A stretch of 64,000 nt of DNA from Hemibagrus wyckioides (GCF_019097595.1 NC_080714.1:28385259-28449258), one strand, 5' to 3'. Numbered from the stretch's first letter, positions 12,202-22,532 are shown. The notes: generated by a model not told the origin, from the sequence alone. Made by a program: numbers and translations.

Positions 12202-15200
12202 ATATCAGTGTGTTAGTGAGAGACTCTGTTTGTGTGTGTGTGTGGAATATTAGTGTGTTAGTGAGGGATTGTGTGTGTGTGTGTGTGTGTGTGTGGAATA
12301 TTAGTGTGTTAGTGAGGGATTGTGTGTGTGTGTGTGTGTGTAGAATATTAGTGTGTTAGTGAGGGATTGTGTGTGTGTGTGTGTGTGTAGAATATCAGTG
12401 TGTTAGTGAGGGATTGTGTGTGTGTGTGTGTGTGTGGAATATTAGTGTGTTAGTGAGGGATTGTGTGTGTGGGTGTGTGTGTAGAATATTAGTGTGTTAG
12501 TGAGGGATTGTGTGTGTGTGTGTGTGTGTAGAATATTAGTGTGTTAGTGAGGGATTGTGTGTGTGTGTGTGTGTGTGTGTAGAATATCAGTGTGTTAGTG
12601 AGAGACTCTGTTTGTGTGTGTGTTGGGAATGTTGGAATGTTGGTGGGAATCATGGGAATGTTGGTGTGTCTGGTTGTTTTTGGGTGTTTAATGGTGTTGA
12701 TGGTGACTGATAGTGTTTATGTCATGGTGAATATCACAGTAACAACAGACCAATCACATCACAGTACTCTCTGTCCTTGCCCTCTGGTCACCAGGTGTTT
12801 TTTATCCTGCGTAAGAAGAACAGTCAGCTGACCTTCCTGCACATCTACCATCACAGCACCATGATCTTAAACTGGTGGGCCGGGGTCAAGTTCTTGGCCG
12901 GGGGACAGTGTACGCTGCTCTGCTATCTCTTTATCATGATATCCTCACACCAAACAGAGCTGTGTGCTGATGTCTAACTGATCCTCTTTTAAGAACACTT
13001 TTGTGTGTGTGTGTGTGTGTGTACGTGTGTGTGTGTACGTGTGTGTGTAGCGTTCTTCATCGGCCTGCTCAACACCTTCGTACACACCATCATGTATTCA
13101 TATTACGGTCTGGCAGTGTTGGGTCCATACATGCAGAAATACCTGTGGTGGAAATGCTACCTCACCTCCCTGCAACTGGTAAAGACAAACACAAACACAC
13201 ACACACACACAACTATGGTTACCAATACAAAGTCGTCAAATCAAAGTCAAAGAAGCTTTATTGTCACTTCAACCATATATATCAGATGCAGTACACAGTG
13301 AAGTGAAACAACGTTCCTCCTAGACCAGAGGTGCTACACAGAACACAAACAAAGTACAGTGACGCAGACAAACATAGAGCTATAACAGAGAGAAAAAAAT
13401 TAAACTATAATTAAAAAATTAAAATTAAACTAAAAAAATTAAACTATACTTAAGGTGCAGTCTTTAAGAACTAGACATATAACAGAAGTGCACAGGAAGA
13501 CAAGACAAGACAAGACAAGACAGTGCAGACAAACAACATATAGGCCGACTTGCAATGAGCAAGACAATGTGCAAAGAACAGTGTATACAGTGACTGCAGA
13601 TATTAAAGCGACACATGTAAACAGGATTAATATAAATATATATAAATGTAAAGTGGCATGTGCGTGCAAACAGGACAATTTAGTGTGTGTGTGTGTGTGT
13701 GTCCAGTTCAGCTCAGTTCTCTGTTGAGATACCTGATTGCCTGAGGGAAGAAACTGTTTAACAGCCTGGTTGTGCGGGTCCGAATGCTTCGGTACCTCTT
13801 ACCGGATGGCAGAAGGGTGAAGAGTGTGTGTGAGGGGTGTGTGGGGTGTGTGTGTGGGGTGTGTGTGAGGGGTGTGTGGGATCATCCACAATGCTGTTTG
13901 CTTTGCGGATGCAGTGTGTAGTGTAAATGTCTGTAATAGAGGGAAGAGAGACTCCGATGATCTTCTCAGTTGTCCTCACTATCCGCTGAAGGGTCTTGCT
14001 ATCTGAGACGGTGCAATTCCTAAACCAGGCAGTGATGCAGCTGCTCAGGATGCTCTCGATGGTCCCTCTGTAGAAGGTGGTCAGGATGGGAGGTGGAAGA
14101 TGAGCCTTCCTCAGCCTTCGCAGGAAGTAGAGACGCTGCTGGGCTTTCCTGGTGATGGAGCTGGTGACTAGGTGAGGTCCTCTGCCAGGTGAACACCAAG
14201 GAATTTGGTGCTCTTGACGATCTTCACGATGGACCCATCGATATTCAGTGGAGAATGGTCACTCTTTGCTCTCCTAAAGTCAACAACCATCTCTTTAGTC
14301 TTGTCGATGTTCAGAGACAGGTTATTGACTTTACACCAGGCTGCTAGTTGTTGCATCTCCTCTCTATACGCTGACTCGTCGTTCTTACTGATGAGACCCA
14401 CCACGGTCGTGTCATCGGAGAACTTGATGATATGATTAGAGCTGTGCATTGCTACACAGTCGTGAGTCAGCAGAGTGAACAGCAGTGGACTGAGCACACA
14501 GCCCTGAGGAGCTCCAGTGTTCAGTGTGGTGGTGCTGGAGATACTGTTTCTGATCCAGACTGACTGAGGTCTCCCAGTCAGGAAATCCAGGATCCAATTG
14601 CAGAGGGAGGTGTTGATGTCCAGCAGACTCAGCTTCTCGATCAGGTGCTGAGGAATGATCATGTTGAATGCTGAACTGAAGTCAATGAACAGCATTCTTG
14701 GTAAGTGTCTTTATTGTCCAGGTGTGTGAGGGTCAGATGGAGGGTTGTGGTGATGGCATCGTCTGTGGAGCGGTTTGGACGATACGCAAACTGCATGGGG
14801 TCAAGTGACGGTGGCAGCAGGTTCTTGATGTGTCTCATGACGAGCCTCTCGAAGCACTTCATGATGATGGGTGTGAGTGCAACGGGACGGTAGTCACTGA
14901 GACAGGACACTGGAGACTTCTTCAGCACGGGGATGATGGTGGTTGACTTTAGGCACGTTGGGACGACGGCGCTGCTCAGGGAGATGTTGAAGATGTCCGT
15001 GAAGACAACCGCTAGCTGTTCTGCACACTCCCTGAGCACTCTGCCAGGAATGTTGTCTGGTCCAGCAGCTTTCCGTGGGTTAATTCTGTGTAGAGTTTTC
15101 CTCACGTCAGCCGTGGTGAGACAGAGCACCTCGTCCTCTGAAGAAGGGATGGTCTTCCTCACTGTCACGTAGTTACGTGCCTCAAACCGAGCGTAGAAGC

Positions 15201-17097
15201 TGTTCAGCACATCTGGAAGGGAGGCATCACTGTCACAGGCAGGTGGAGCTGGCCTGTAGTTGGTGATGGACTCGATGCCTTGCCACATGCGCCGAGTGTC
15301 GCCACTGCTCTGGAAGTGGCCGTGGATTCTCTGGGAGTGTGTGTGCTTTGCCTCTCTGATGGCTCGAGACAGTTTAGCCCGTGCTGTTCTTAGGGTGTCC
15401 TTGTCTCCAGCTCTGAAGGCATAGTCTCTGGATCTTAGCAGCGCACACACCTTTGCGGTCATCCATGGCTTCTGGTTGGAGCGTGTGGTGATGGACTTGG
15501 AGACGGTCACATCATCAATGCACTTCCTGATGTAGCCGGACACTGATGCCGTGTATTCCTCCAAGTCAATAGAGTCACCGTTGGTTGCAGCCTCCCTGAA
15601 CATGTCCCAGTCAGTGCACTCGAAACAGTCCTGAAGAGCAGAGATGGCTCCTGCTGGCCAGGTTTTAACTTGTTTCAGAACCGGTTTAGAGCGGTCTGAC
15701 GAGTGGTCTGTATGCTGGAATCAACATAACAGAGATGTGGTCTGAGTAGCGGAGGTGGGGGCGGGGCTCCGCACGATACGCGCCGGGAATGTTTGAATAA
15801 ACAACATCCAGCGTGTTCGTCCCTCTCGTAGCAAAGTCCACATACTGATGGAATTTAGGGAGCACTGTTCTGAGATTTACATGATTGAAATCTCCACCGA
15901 TGATGAACAGTCCGTCGGGGTGAGCATTCTGCAGCTCGCTAACAGCTCCGTACAGCTCACACAGAGCCTCCTTAGCATTAGCGCTGGGTGGAATGTACAC
16001 TCCGATAATGAGAGTAGTGGTGAATTCCCGGGGTAAATAAAATGGTCTGCATCTAACAATCACAAACTCCACTAGCGATGAACAGTAACTAGAAACAAGC
16101 ACAGAGTCCTTACACCATTCTGTGTTGATGTAAACACACACACCGCCACCGCGAGTCTTACCGCACAGAGCTGCATTCCTGTCGGCACGAAACACGGTTA
16201 GCCCGGCTAGCTGAATGGCGGCGTCCGGAACTCTGTCGCTGAGCCACGTCTCCGTGAAAACAAAGACACACACACAAAACCAAGTACAAGCACACAAACA
16301 CAACACACACACACCACAAACCCCACACACAGCTATGCTTACCAGTACACACACACACACAACACCAAGTACAAGCACATCCCCACACACACACACACAA
16401 ACACACCCACCAGCACACACACACACACACACAGACAACAATAACACGCATAATGCACAAAACAATACACACACACACACACACACACACCCAATCATGA
16501 ACCCACATACATGTTCACACACACACACATATATATGATCACCAACACGTGCATACACACACCAATGAACAGAAGCATACACACACTAAGACATGCAAAC
16601 CAACACACACACACACACATGCAATCATGCTTACCAATATGCACACAAACACCAACTTTCATACACATTAACATACACACACAACACATCAAGTGCAAGC
16701 ACACCTAACACGCACACCTCAATACACACACACACACACCCAATTCACAAACCCACATACATGTTCACACACACATATATGATCACTAACAACTGTGCAT
16801 ACACACACACAAATAAACAGAACCATACCCACACTAAGACATGCAAACTGACACACACACACACTGCAGTGCCTCAGTTCTCACTTCATGATGAGAAAAT
16901 GACTGAAGTGAACTTTCGTTGGTTCTCAGCTGCAGTTTGTTCTTCTGACCACACACACCGGCTACAACCTGTTCACCGAGTGTGACTTCCCCGACTCCAT
17001 GAACGCCGTGGTGTTCGCCTACTGCCTCAGCCTCATCCTGCTCTTCAGCAACTTCTACTACCAGAGCTACGTGACCAAGAAGACCAAGCGTTCCTGA
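3445..17097 (+). CDS. elovl8: Very-long-chain fatty acid elongase, Elovl8 type (7 coding exons)
   Basis: Encodes a 264-residue ELOVL-family condensing enzyme (3-ketoacyl-CoA synthase), a multi-pass ER membrane protein that starts each two-carbon elongation cycle with malonyl-CoA. Exons: 3445-3502, 4099-4286, 4362-4442, 4766-4822, 12795-12909, 13051-13178, 16930-17097, all with GT-AG introns and consistent phase. Family motifs are intact: KVIELNDT (121-128, KxxExxDT), the histidine box HIYHH (144-148) inside [22 protein letters not shown] (174-185) and TSLQLLQ (205-211). The C-terminus ends KTKRS, a dilysine-type ER retrieval signal. Length and sequence fit fish Elovl8 (formerly called Elovl4-like) better than Elovl4, 2 or 5. 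I cannot separate elovl8a from elovl8b. Intron 4 is expanded to 7,972 bp by a minisatellite, and a LINE lies just past the stop codon. No reading-frame damage is seen, so the gene looks functional. Confidence 0.85.
4099..4286 (+). CDS. elovl8: elovl8 coding exon 2
   Basis: Residues 20-82. It holds the first membrane segment ([20 protein letters not shown]), the WLGPRLM motif and the second hydrophobic segment [17 protein letters not shown]. Confidence 0.85.
4362..4442 (+). CDS. elovl8: elovl8 coding exon 3
   Basis: Residues 83-109, the luminal loop with the family's YLCQPVDYS segment. Intron 2 before it is only 75 bp. Confidence 0.85.
4766..4822 (+). CDS. elovl8: elovl8 coding exon 4
   Basis: Residues 110-128, [15 protein letters not shown], including the KxxExxDT motif. 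The giant repeat-filled intron 4 starts at 4823. Confidence 0.88.
4846..12620 (+). repeat. Minisatellite with embedded GT microsatellite, filling elovl8 intron 4
   Basis: The unit is a near-constant core (tagaatatcagtgtgttag, then tgagggattg) followed by a GT run of variable length, giving units of roughly 40-60 bp. From the spacing I estimate about 150-160 copies over 7.7 kb. Recurring variants are a GT deletion (cagtgttagtg), gaattg for gattg, and tgtttgtg. The first copy (about 4848) follows a unique tctatcagtg junction. From about 12000 copies diverge (aatattag, agagactctg, ggaatatt). Cysteine/valine-rich open frames across it are repeat translations, not genes. Confidence 0.97.
12621..12794 (+). 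other. elovl8: 3' remainder of elovl8 intron 4
   Basis: About 170 bp of non-array intron leading to the exon 5 acceptor. Its start has several ggaatgttgg words and a ggtgtttaatgg segment that resembles the 30-bp family found at 54-63 kb; the match is short and may be chance. Confidence 0.4.
12795..12909 (+). CDS. elovl8: elovl8 coding exon 5 (histidine box)
   Basis: Residues 129-166 plus one base. It begins [20 protein letters not shown] and contains the catalytic HxxHH motif (144-148), followed by [13 protein letters not shown]. Confidence 0.9.
13051..13178 (+). CDS. elovl8: elovl8 coding exon 6
   Basis: Residues 167-209, including [14 protein letters not shown] and QKYLWWK. The acceptor is a GT-rich tract ending gtgtgtgtag rather than a normal pyrimidine tract. 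Intron 5 is only 141 bp. Confidence 0.88.
13232..16258 (-). mobile_element. Degenerate LINE with endonuclease and reverse transcriptase, in elovl8 intron 6
   Basis: Antisense to elovl8. In minus order: an apurinic/endonuclease-like segment (about 16258-15680, with a [10 protein letters not shown] motif and a later SDHISVML motif); a linker; a reverse transcriptase (about 15600-14168: [23 protein letters not shown], a [10 protein letters not shown] motif, [13 protein letters not shown], and FSDD where FADD is usual); and a C-terminal part to about 13760. The 3' end is near 13232 (agctttattgtcac on plus). The reading frame is broken near 14680 and elsewhere, so it is inactive. A tandem gtgtgtgggg-type expansion has grown inside the C-terminal region (about 13825-13880). 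This is a CR1/L2/jockey-like non-LTR element; I am not sure of the exact family. The 5' end stops at the CA-rich block. Confidence 0.85.
14168..16258 (-). pseudogene. Broken LINE ORF2 (endonuclease-reverse transcriptase)
   Basis: Pieces of a single polyprotein lie in at least two frames: 16258-15686, 15603-14659 and 14695-14168. The catalytic RT box reads FSDD. Frame changes and stops separate endonuclease from RT, and the first half of the endonuclease is missing where the CA-rich repeat begins. Confidence 0.8.
16259..16870 (+). repeat. CA-rich degenerate repeat in elovl8 intron 6
   Basis: Irregular (CA)n with interspersed words such as accaatatgcac, atgatcacc, and acatgttcacac. A block about 230 bp long appears twice in diverged form (compare about 16490-16620 with 16735-16860: both have cacccaat, acccacatacatgttcacac, tatatgatca, gtgcatacacacac, and actaagacatgcaaac). 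CA is on the plus strand here, the opposite of intron 4. Confidence 0.85.
16930..17097 (+). CDS. elovl8: elovl8 terminal coding exon 7
   Basis: Residues 210-264 and the TGA stop at 17095-17097. It holds [20 protein letters not shown], the last hydrophobic segments ([13 protein letters not shown]) and the C-terminal KKTKRS. The acceptor is read at ctcag|CTGCAG because this restores the family's LQLLQF. Confidence 0.88.
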   Translation: MQFVLLTTHTGYNLFTECDFPDSMNAVVFAYCLSLILLFSNFYYQSYVTKKTKRS

Positions 17098-17179
17098 TGA
17101 AGACTCTGGAACTGTCCCTGTTCCAGCCCCTAGCTGCCTTTAAAGGTGCATCAGAAGGACGGAATTGGGACAGCAGATT

Positions 17180-17375
17180 GAATGATAGTTGTTTTTTTGT
17201 TGTTGTTTTTTTCAACAATATTTTTTATTGATTTTTAAACAGGGAAATGACACACAGCAGATATGTGGTGTGCTTTTTAAGGCACACTTGCATTATCTTA
17301 TTTATAAACCCCTAGAACACACCTCTATGGCCCTAACCCAACCCCAACTCCAAGGCTTACATGTCAAAAAAAGAA

Positions 17376-17417
<42 letters not shown>

Positions 17418-18989
17418 AAAGGCTAAACACCAAGCATAACTGAAAAACAAAAAGAGAAAGAAAATAATAAAAATAAATACATTGAAAAAGAGAAAAAAAA
17501 TAACTGGAGCTAGAAGTCTAGGTTATGTGTGCAAAGAAAGAGAGGAAGAGGAGAAAGGAAAATAAAAATAAATAAATAAAAAGCCATACGCCTGAGAAAA
17601 CCAATCAATCAAATAAATAAAAGGGGGGTTAAACTATAAATTTATTTGAAAGAAGTGAAGGAAGGGCCCCCACACCTGATGAAATTTCAAACCTGAATTA
17701 TGGACTGAATAATGGATCTTCTCCAGGGACAAACAGGACATGATATCTCTAAGCCACTGGGCGTGGGTGGGAGAGGTGGTATCCTTCCACTTAAATAAAA
17801 GAGAACGCCTGGACAGGAGGGATGCAAAAGACAATAATCGACATTTAGTTGGGGTTAGACGCCTATCATCCTCTCCAGTAAAGCCAAAAAGAGCAACCAG
17901 GGGGTCTGGTTCAATATCGCAACTATATCGCACGAGACAGGGTTTTAAAGACATCCCTCCAGAATTTTTCCAAATTAGGGCATGTCCAATACATATGAAT
18001 GAGAGACGCCTCTCCATTTTTACATTTATCACAGCAGGGGTCAACGTCTGGGTAGAAGCGAGAGAGCTTAACTTTGGAGAGATAAGCCCTATGTACAACC
18101 TTAAACTGTAATAAAGAGTGCCGGAGGTCACATGAGGAGGTCGAGTTGACGAGCTTGAGAATCCAGTTCCATGTGTCATCTGACAGCGTCAGATTTACGT
18201 CTTTTTCCCAAGCAGTTTTAATTTTATTCAAAGTAGTGTAGCTCAAACCCATTAATATGCTATAAATAGTGGATATTAGGTCTTTACGCAGTGGGGACAG
18301 ACAGAGGAGATTATCTATAATATTTGCATCCGGAGCCTCAGGGAAGTTTGGTATCGAAGAACTAATGAAGTGTCTTATTTGCAAATATCTGAAAAAGTGA
18401 GATTTGGAGTGAGAAAGTGAGAACCTTTCAGACAGCTGTTCAAACGATGCAAACTTATAATCAATAAAAAGATCTTTGCAGAGCCTAATGCCTTTACTGT
18501 ACCATTCTTGAAATACTGAATCATGTAAAGAAGGTTGGAAGAGATCATGGTTAGAGATGATAGGGCTGGAGAGAGAAAAGCCCAAAGAACCACTATACTT
18601 TCTGAACTGAGCCCATACTCTCAGAGTATGTCTAATAACTGAATTATTGATTGATTTAATTGGGGGGATGGGGAGTGCAGATCTAAGAAGTGCAAAGACA
18701 GAGAGGTTTTTGACAGAGTTTATCTCCATTTCCACCCAGGCAGGCCGATTAGGTTGGTTGTGGAAATATGCCCAAAAGGTGAGAGAACGAATGTTTGCTG
18801 CCCAGTAATATAAACGAAAATTGGGTAGAGCCATGCCACCATCGCTTTTAGATCTTTGAAGTAGAGACTTGTTCAATCGAGGATGTTTACCTTTCCAAAG
18901 GTAAGATGATATAACTTAATCCAATGCAGTGAAGTAAGATTTGGGAATAAAAACAGAAACAGTCTGAAAAAGATATAGGAATGATAGTT
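17180..18989 (-). mobile_element. 5'-truncated L1-type LINE with 11-bp target-site duplication
   Basis: Antisense to elovl8, beginning 83 bp after its stop codon. Perfect GAATGATAGTT copies flank it (17180-17190 and 18979-18989). Inside, in minus order: a C-terminal ORF2 segment (about 18960-17930) with ALPNFRLYYWAANI and a Cys/His cluster (CCDKC...HMYWTCP), continued in another frame to 17634 (SLLSRRSLLFKWKD...WLRDIMS), then a 3' UTR with purine-rich GA tracts, and an A-rich tail of the CAA/A type read as T-rich at 17191-17210. At least one frameshift and a stop near 18925 make it inactive. The Cys/His end and order of motifs fit the L1/Tx1 group. Confidence 0.88.
17561..17582 (+). promoter_or_regulatory. 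Cluster of AATAAA hexamers, possible elovl8 poly(A) signals
   Basis: Overlapping AATAAA-type hexamers on the plus strand lie within the inserted LINE's antisense 3' UTR. The first one in the elovl8 transcript direction after the stop codon is in this LINE region (others around 17465-17480); none is seen between 17097 and 17190. Use as the elovl8 poly(A) site is inference. Confidence 0.3.
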
Positions 18990-19044
18990 TTTTTAAACAC
19001 GTCCTTACTGACTTGTGGTCATCACCTCCCACTTTTCCATCCCT

Positions 19045-19050
19045 AATAAA
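19045..19050 (+). promoter_or_regulatory. AATAAA hexamer downstream of the LINE
   Basis: AATAAA followed by an A run, in sequence that would have been the original 3' flank of elovl8 before the L1 inserted. Removing the LINE would place it about 145 bp after the stop codon, so it is a plausible ancestral poly(A) signal. Confidence 0.35.
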
Positions 19051-19275
19051 AAAAGCAGAAATCATCACACTGTACTGAAACTTTAGCGTTAACGCTAGTA
19101 ATTATCAGTAACAGGGAAGGTTTCAGACCTGATGCTCCACTTTAATCAGCTTTAACTGTGGAATCTGCAGTGGTGTCGTTCATCCTCCAGCTTTAAAAAC
19201 TCAACATTAAAGTCACCGTTCATACGTCGTGTCCACACGTTAATTTATGGCTCAGGAGGAAAATATACTGTACCA

Positions 19276-19788
19276 TACACACCAATCAGCTATAATATTA
19301 TGACCAGTGCCAGGTGAAGTTGATAAGACTGAGTATCTCCTCATCATGGCACCTATCTCCTCATCAGTGGGTGGGATATATTAGGCAGCAAGTGAACATT
19401 TTGTCCTCAAAGTTGATGTTAGAAGCAGGAAAAATGGACACGTGTAAGGATTTGAGCGTTGAGTTTGACCAAAAGGACCAAAGTGTGATGGCTAGACCAC
19501 TGGATCAGAGCATCTCCAAAACTGCAGCACTTGTGGGGTGTTCCCGGTCTGCAGTGGTCAGTATCTATCAAAAGTGGTCCAAGGAAGGAACAGTGTTGGA
19601 AGGAACCGTGTGATCCGATCCAACAGACGAGCTACTGTTGCTCAAACTGCTGAAGAAGTGAATGCTGGTTCTGATAGAAAGGGGTCAGAATACACAGTGC
19701 AGGACGGGTCAGGGCTGTTTCAGCAGCAAAAGGGGGACCAACACAATATTAGGCAGGTGGTCCTAATGTTATGGCTGATTGGTGTGTA
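19276..19788 (+). mobile_element. Internally deleted Tc1-like DNA transposon
   Basis: Terminal inverted repeats: tacacaccaatcagctataa at the left end, and its near-complement at the right end (ggctgattggtgtgta to 19788). The inside keeps part of a transposase N-terminus, with the helix-turn-helix segment ([20 protein letters not shown] at about 19505-19570), then a frame change. The catalytic DDE region is absent. At 513 bp it is far shorter than an autonomous 1.6-kb Tc1, so it is non-autonomous. Confidence 0.85.
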
Positions 19789-20140
19789 AATCAACTTCAA
19801 ATATCTTTTGACAGCGTTACTGCCGAATGAACAGACATCTCTAGTGCGCTAGATCTTTACCAACTTCCTACGTTAGTATAAAAATGAATGAATAAAAAAT
19901 AAAAGGGGTTTTCTGCTTTATTCCAGACCAGATTTTATTTTTTTATTAATTAAAGAGGCAAGCTCCAGAAATGTTTTTTTTGCTTTTTTTTATTATTAGA
20001 TTTTTAACTTTTTATTATGTTCTTAAATTTATTTTAAATGTGCTAAAAGGCTGTAAACGTTTCTAAAAAAATGGTAACCTCAACTAGAATGTTAAAAATG
20101 CATTTGGACATTTATAATAATAATAATAATAATAATAATA

Positions 20141-20179
<39 letters not shown>

Positions 20180-20640
20180 ATTATTATTATTATATTCAGG
20201 CATGCTGTTTTAACGTTTTTACTCATGGACATTTTATTTACTTTGTAATATTACAAAGTTGCTTTAAAAACTGTAATATTTGTACAGACTTCATAAAGTC
20301 ATACATATTCATAAAGTAAAAAACTGTAGTAAGAAACTATAAAAGAATCTACAGATGAGTGTAAATAATACAGATGAGTGTAAATAATACACAAAGGAGT
20401 GAAGGGTGAGATTTAATTCCTAAATCTTTATTCCTGGACATCATACCAGAGACTCTTTCCATAAATATCACAAACATTTGTTTACTTTACTAAAAAACAA
20501 ATCCTTCTTATCAGACGTTTTTACTCTGTTTATGTGGAGTGTGTGCTGGACAATGCTGGCGAGCTGTTGCTATAGAAACGATACATTATCAGAGTGAGTG
20601 CATGGATATAAACCTGCACTACAAGTCAGAGCTGCTGTTC
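19789..20640. other. AT-rich intergenic sequence with ATA/TTA triplet tract
   Basis: No gene seen. At about 20117-20193 an (AAT)n run turns into (ATT)n, giving a self-complementary triplet repeat. A TTTATT at about 20428-20433 could be an AATAAA on minus but is not needed for any gene I can define. Confidence 0.5.
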
Positions 20641-20643
20641 GAG

Positions 20644-20878
20644 AGAATTCATCGCCACCTGATCCACCAATCAGAATTCATCGCCACCTGATCCACCAAT
20701 CAGAATTCATCAACACCTGATCCACCAATCAGAATTCATCGCCACCTGATCCACCAATCAGAATTCATCAACACCTGATCCACCAATCAGAATTCATCGC
20801 CACCTGATCCACCAATCAGAATTCATCAACACCTGATCCACCAATCAGAATTCATCACCATCTGATCCACCAATCAGC
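20644..20878 (+). repeat. 29-bp tandem repeat, about 8 copies
   Basis: The unit starts agaattcatc and continues with a variable gcc/aac word, acctgatccaccaatc. The copies alternate between the gcc and aac forms, hinting at a 58-bp higher-order pair. The last copy reads accatctgatcc. Confidence 0.92.
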
Positions 20879-21004
20879 AGGTTAAATCTGTTTGAAATCA
20901 GTTTTTCTTTGTGTCTACTAAGTGCAACGCTGAGATTGACCACGAGGGGGCGGAGTTTATTCACTTCACTCATTAGCGTCATGAGGTACTAGTTCGCAAT
21001 CAAG

Positions 21005-21006
<2 letters not shown>

Positions 21007-21080
<74 letters not shown>
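21007..21080 (+). repeat. (CT)n-(CA)n compound microsatellite
   Basis: A pure CT run (about 21007-21050) passes directly into a CA run to 21080. Confidence 0.97.
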
Positions 21081-21082
<2 letters not shown>

Positions 21083-21373
21083 TAACTCACAATAAACACT
21101 TTATTCCTTTCAATAAACGTATATCATTAAATCCCGCACATTATATCTTTACAAAAGTTAGAAAAAAAAATACTTTTATACTATATTTTAAAAATTGTAA
21201 ATAAATATTATAAAATATTATAAAATATTATTTATAAATAGTTGCTCGTTTCTAAATAGCTCTCGTTTCTAAACACACCTGTAATGTCTGATCTTTCTCA
21301 ATCATGCTAATATTCCACACAGAAAAAACGATTTATTTTTAATGTAGGTTTTACTTTTCCATCGTCAAGACAC

Positions 21374-21708
21374 TTTTCCAGTCAGATGCACAGCCGTGCA
21401 CCTCAATAAAAACATTTCCATCAGCTACCATTTTAAAGAAAAACTAGCCAACTAGTTAAAAAAATAAGTATTCAACCTGAACATGGTTTATTAGTCAGAG
21501 AGCAACAGCTAGCATGGCACTAAACAACTGAACAGTGAAGCTAAGCTAGTTTACTATTCACATTGAAATGCTCTAAAGCATGCTAACGGTTTCTCTCTGA
21601 CTAATAAACAATCTTCAGGTTATTTTTATTCAGTCAGCTAGCTTTCCTTTAAAACTTTATGTCACAGAAATGTTTTTATTGAGGTTTGGCTGTGCTTCTG
21701 ACTGGAAA
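21374..21708. mobile_element. Foldback / MITE-like inverted-repeat element
   Basis: Left half (ttttccagtcagatgcacag...cctcaataaaaac...gtttattagtcagagag...gctagcatg) is repeated in reverse complement in the right half (catgctaacgg...ctctctgactaataaac...gtttttattgagg...ctgactggaaa). The two arms are each about 150 bp and diverged. No coding sequence. A direct partial copy of the centre (gtgaagctaagcta.tttactattcaca) follows at about 21718-21750. Confidence 0.75.
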
Positions 21709-21709
21709 T

Positions 21710-22280
21710 AATGTAGAGTGAAGCTAAGCTAATTTACTATTCACATCAGAATCCCAAGCTAGCGTCACTGACTAGCCGCTCAGAACAGCAATATTACATC
21801 CAAACTACCCAGAAATTTTTTCCTTTTTTTTGCATTTCTATCTTCTCAGGGATTAAAATCCTGAATAAATTCAGCTAATTGAAAAACAAACATAAAACAA
21901 AAATAAAAACACCTTCAAGATAGCTGCTGAACTTTACTTATTTATTTATTCATGTTGGTATAATTAATTAATTCCTTTTTAAAATTAACTCTTATTATTA
22001 TTATTTTTTACATTTTTTAAATAACAATTCTTTAAATATTTTCATTTGTTTGTTTATTTATTTATTTATTTATTTATTTGTATTTATTAACAACAAATCT
22101 GTTATTTCTAAACAAAACTAATAATTAATTAATAATTAATAATAATTTTAGACTGTTGTTTCAAATGTGGTTCAGGTTCATGTAGCATTAAATAATGAGA
22201 TAAATAAAAAGCCTGTACACACACACACACCACACTCACACACACACACACACACACACACACAGCTGCATTATTAAAGG
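21710..22280. other. AT-rich intergenic sequence between the convergent genes
   Basis: Low-complexity A/T stretches (TTTA runs near 22050-22085, TAAT words near 22115-22145). No open frame of interest. Confidence 0.5.
22209..22263 (+). repeat. (CA)n microsatellite
   Basis: Interrupted CA run on plus, hence GT on minus, lying about 22-75 bases past the AATAAA of the minus-strand gene. Confidence 0.95.
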
Positions 22281-22284
22281 GAAA

Positions 22285-22290
22285 TTTATT
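22285..22290 (-). promoter_or_regulatory. glis1: Probable glis1 poly(A) signal
   Basis: AATAAA on the minus strand, about 960 bases after the stop codon. A long GU-rich tract (22263 downward) begins about 22 bases beyond it, as expected for a downstream cleavage element. Confidence 0.45.
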
Positions 22291-22527
22291 TTCTGAGACA
22301 TGATATAGTGACACAATAATTAATAGTTTAACAAACTGTACATTTTATACATCTGACAGAAGCTCAATGGACGAGGAAATCCATCAAAAAACAAAAACAA
22401 AAACAAAAAACACACAAAACCAGACTGGAGCAAAAATCATAAACACACACAATACACACGCTGCAAACATTCACTGATAAACACAGCAACGCTACACACA
22501 AAGCCTATATAATTCTTATACACTTCA

Positions 22528-22532
<5 letters not shown>

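Noticed and set aside
20644..20878. Possible CRISPR array (regular 29-bp repeat)
   Set aside because: Direct head-to-tail repeats without unique spacers, in a vertebrate genome.
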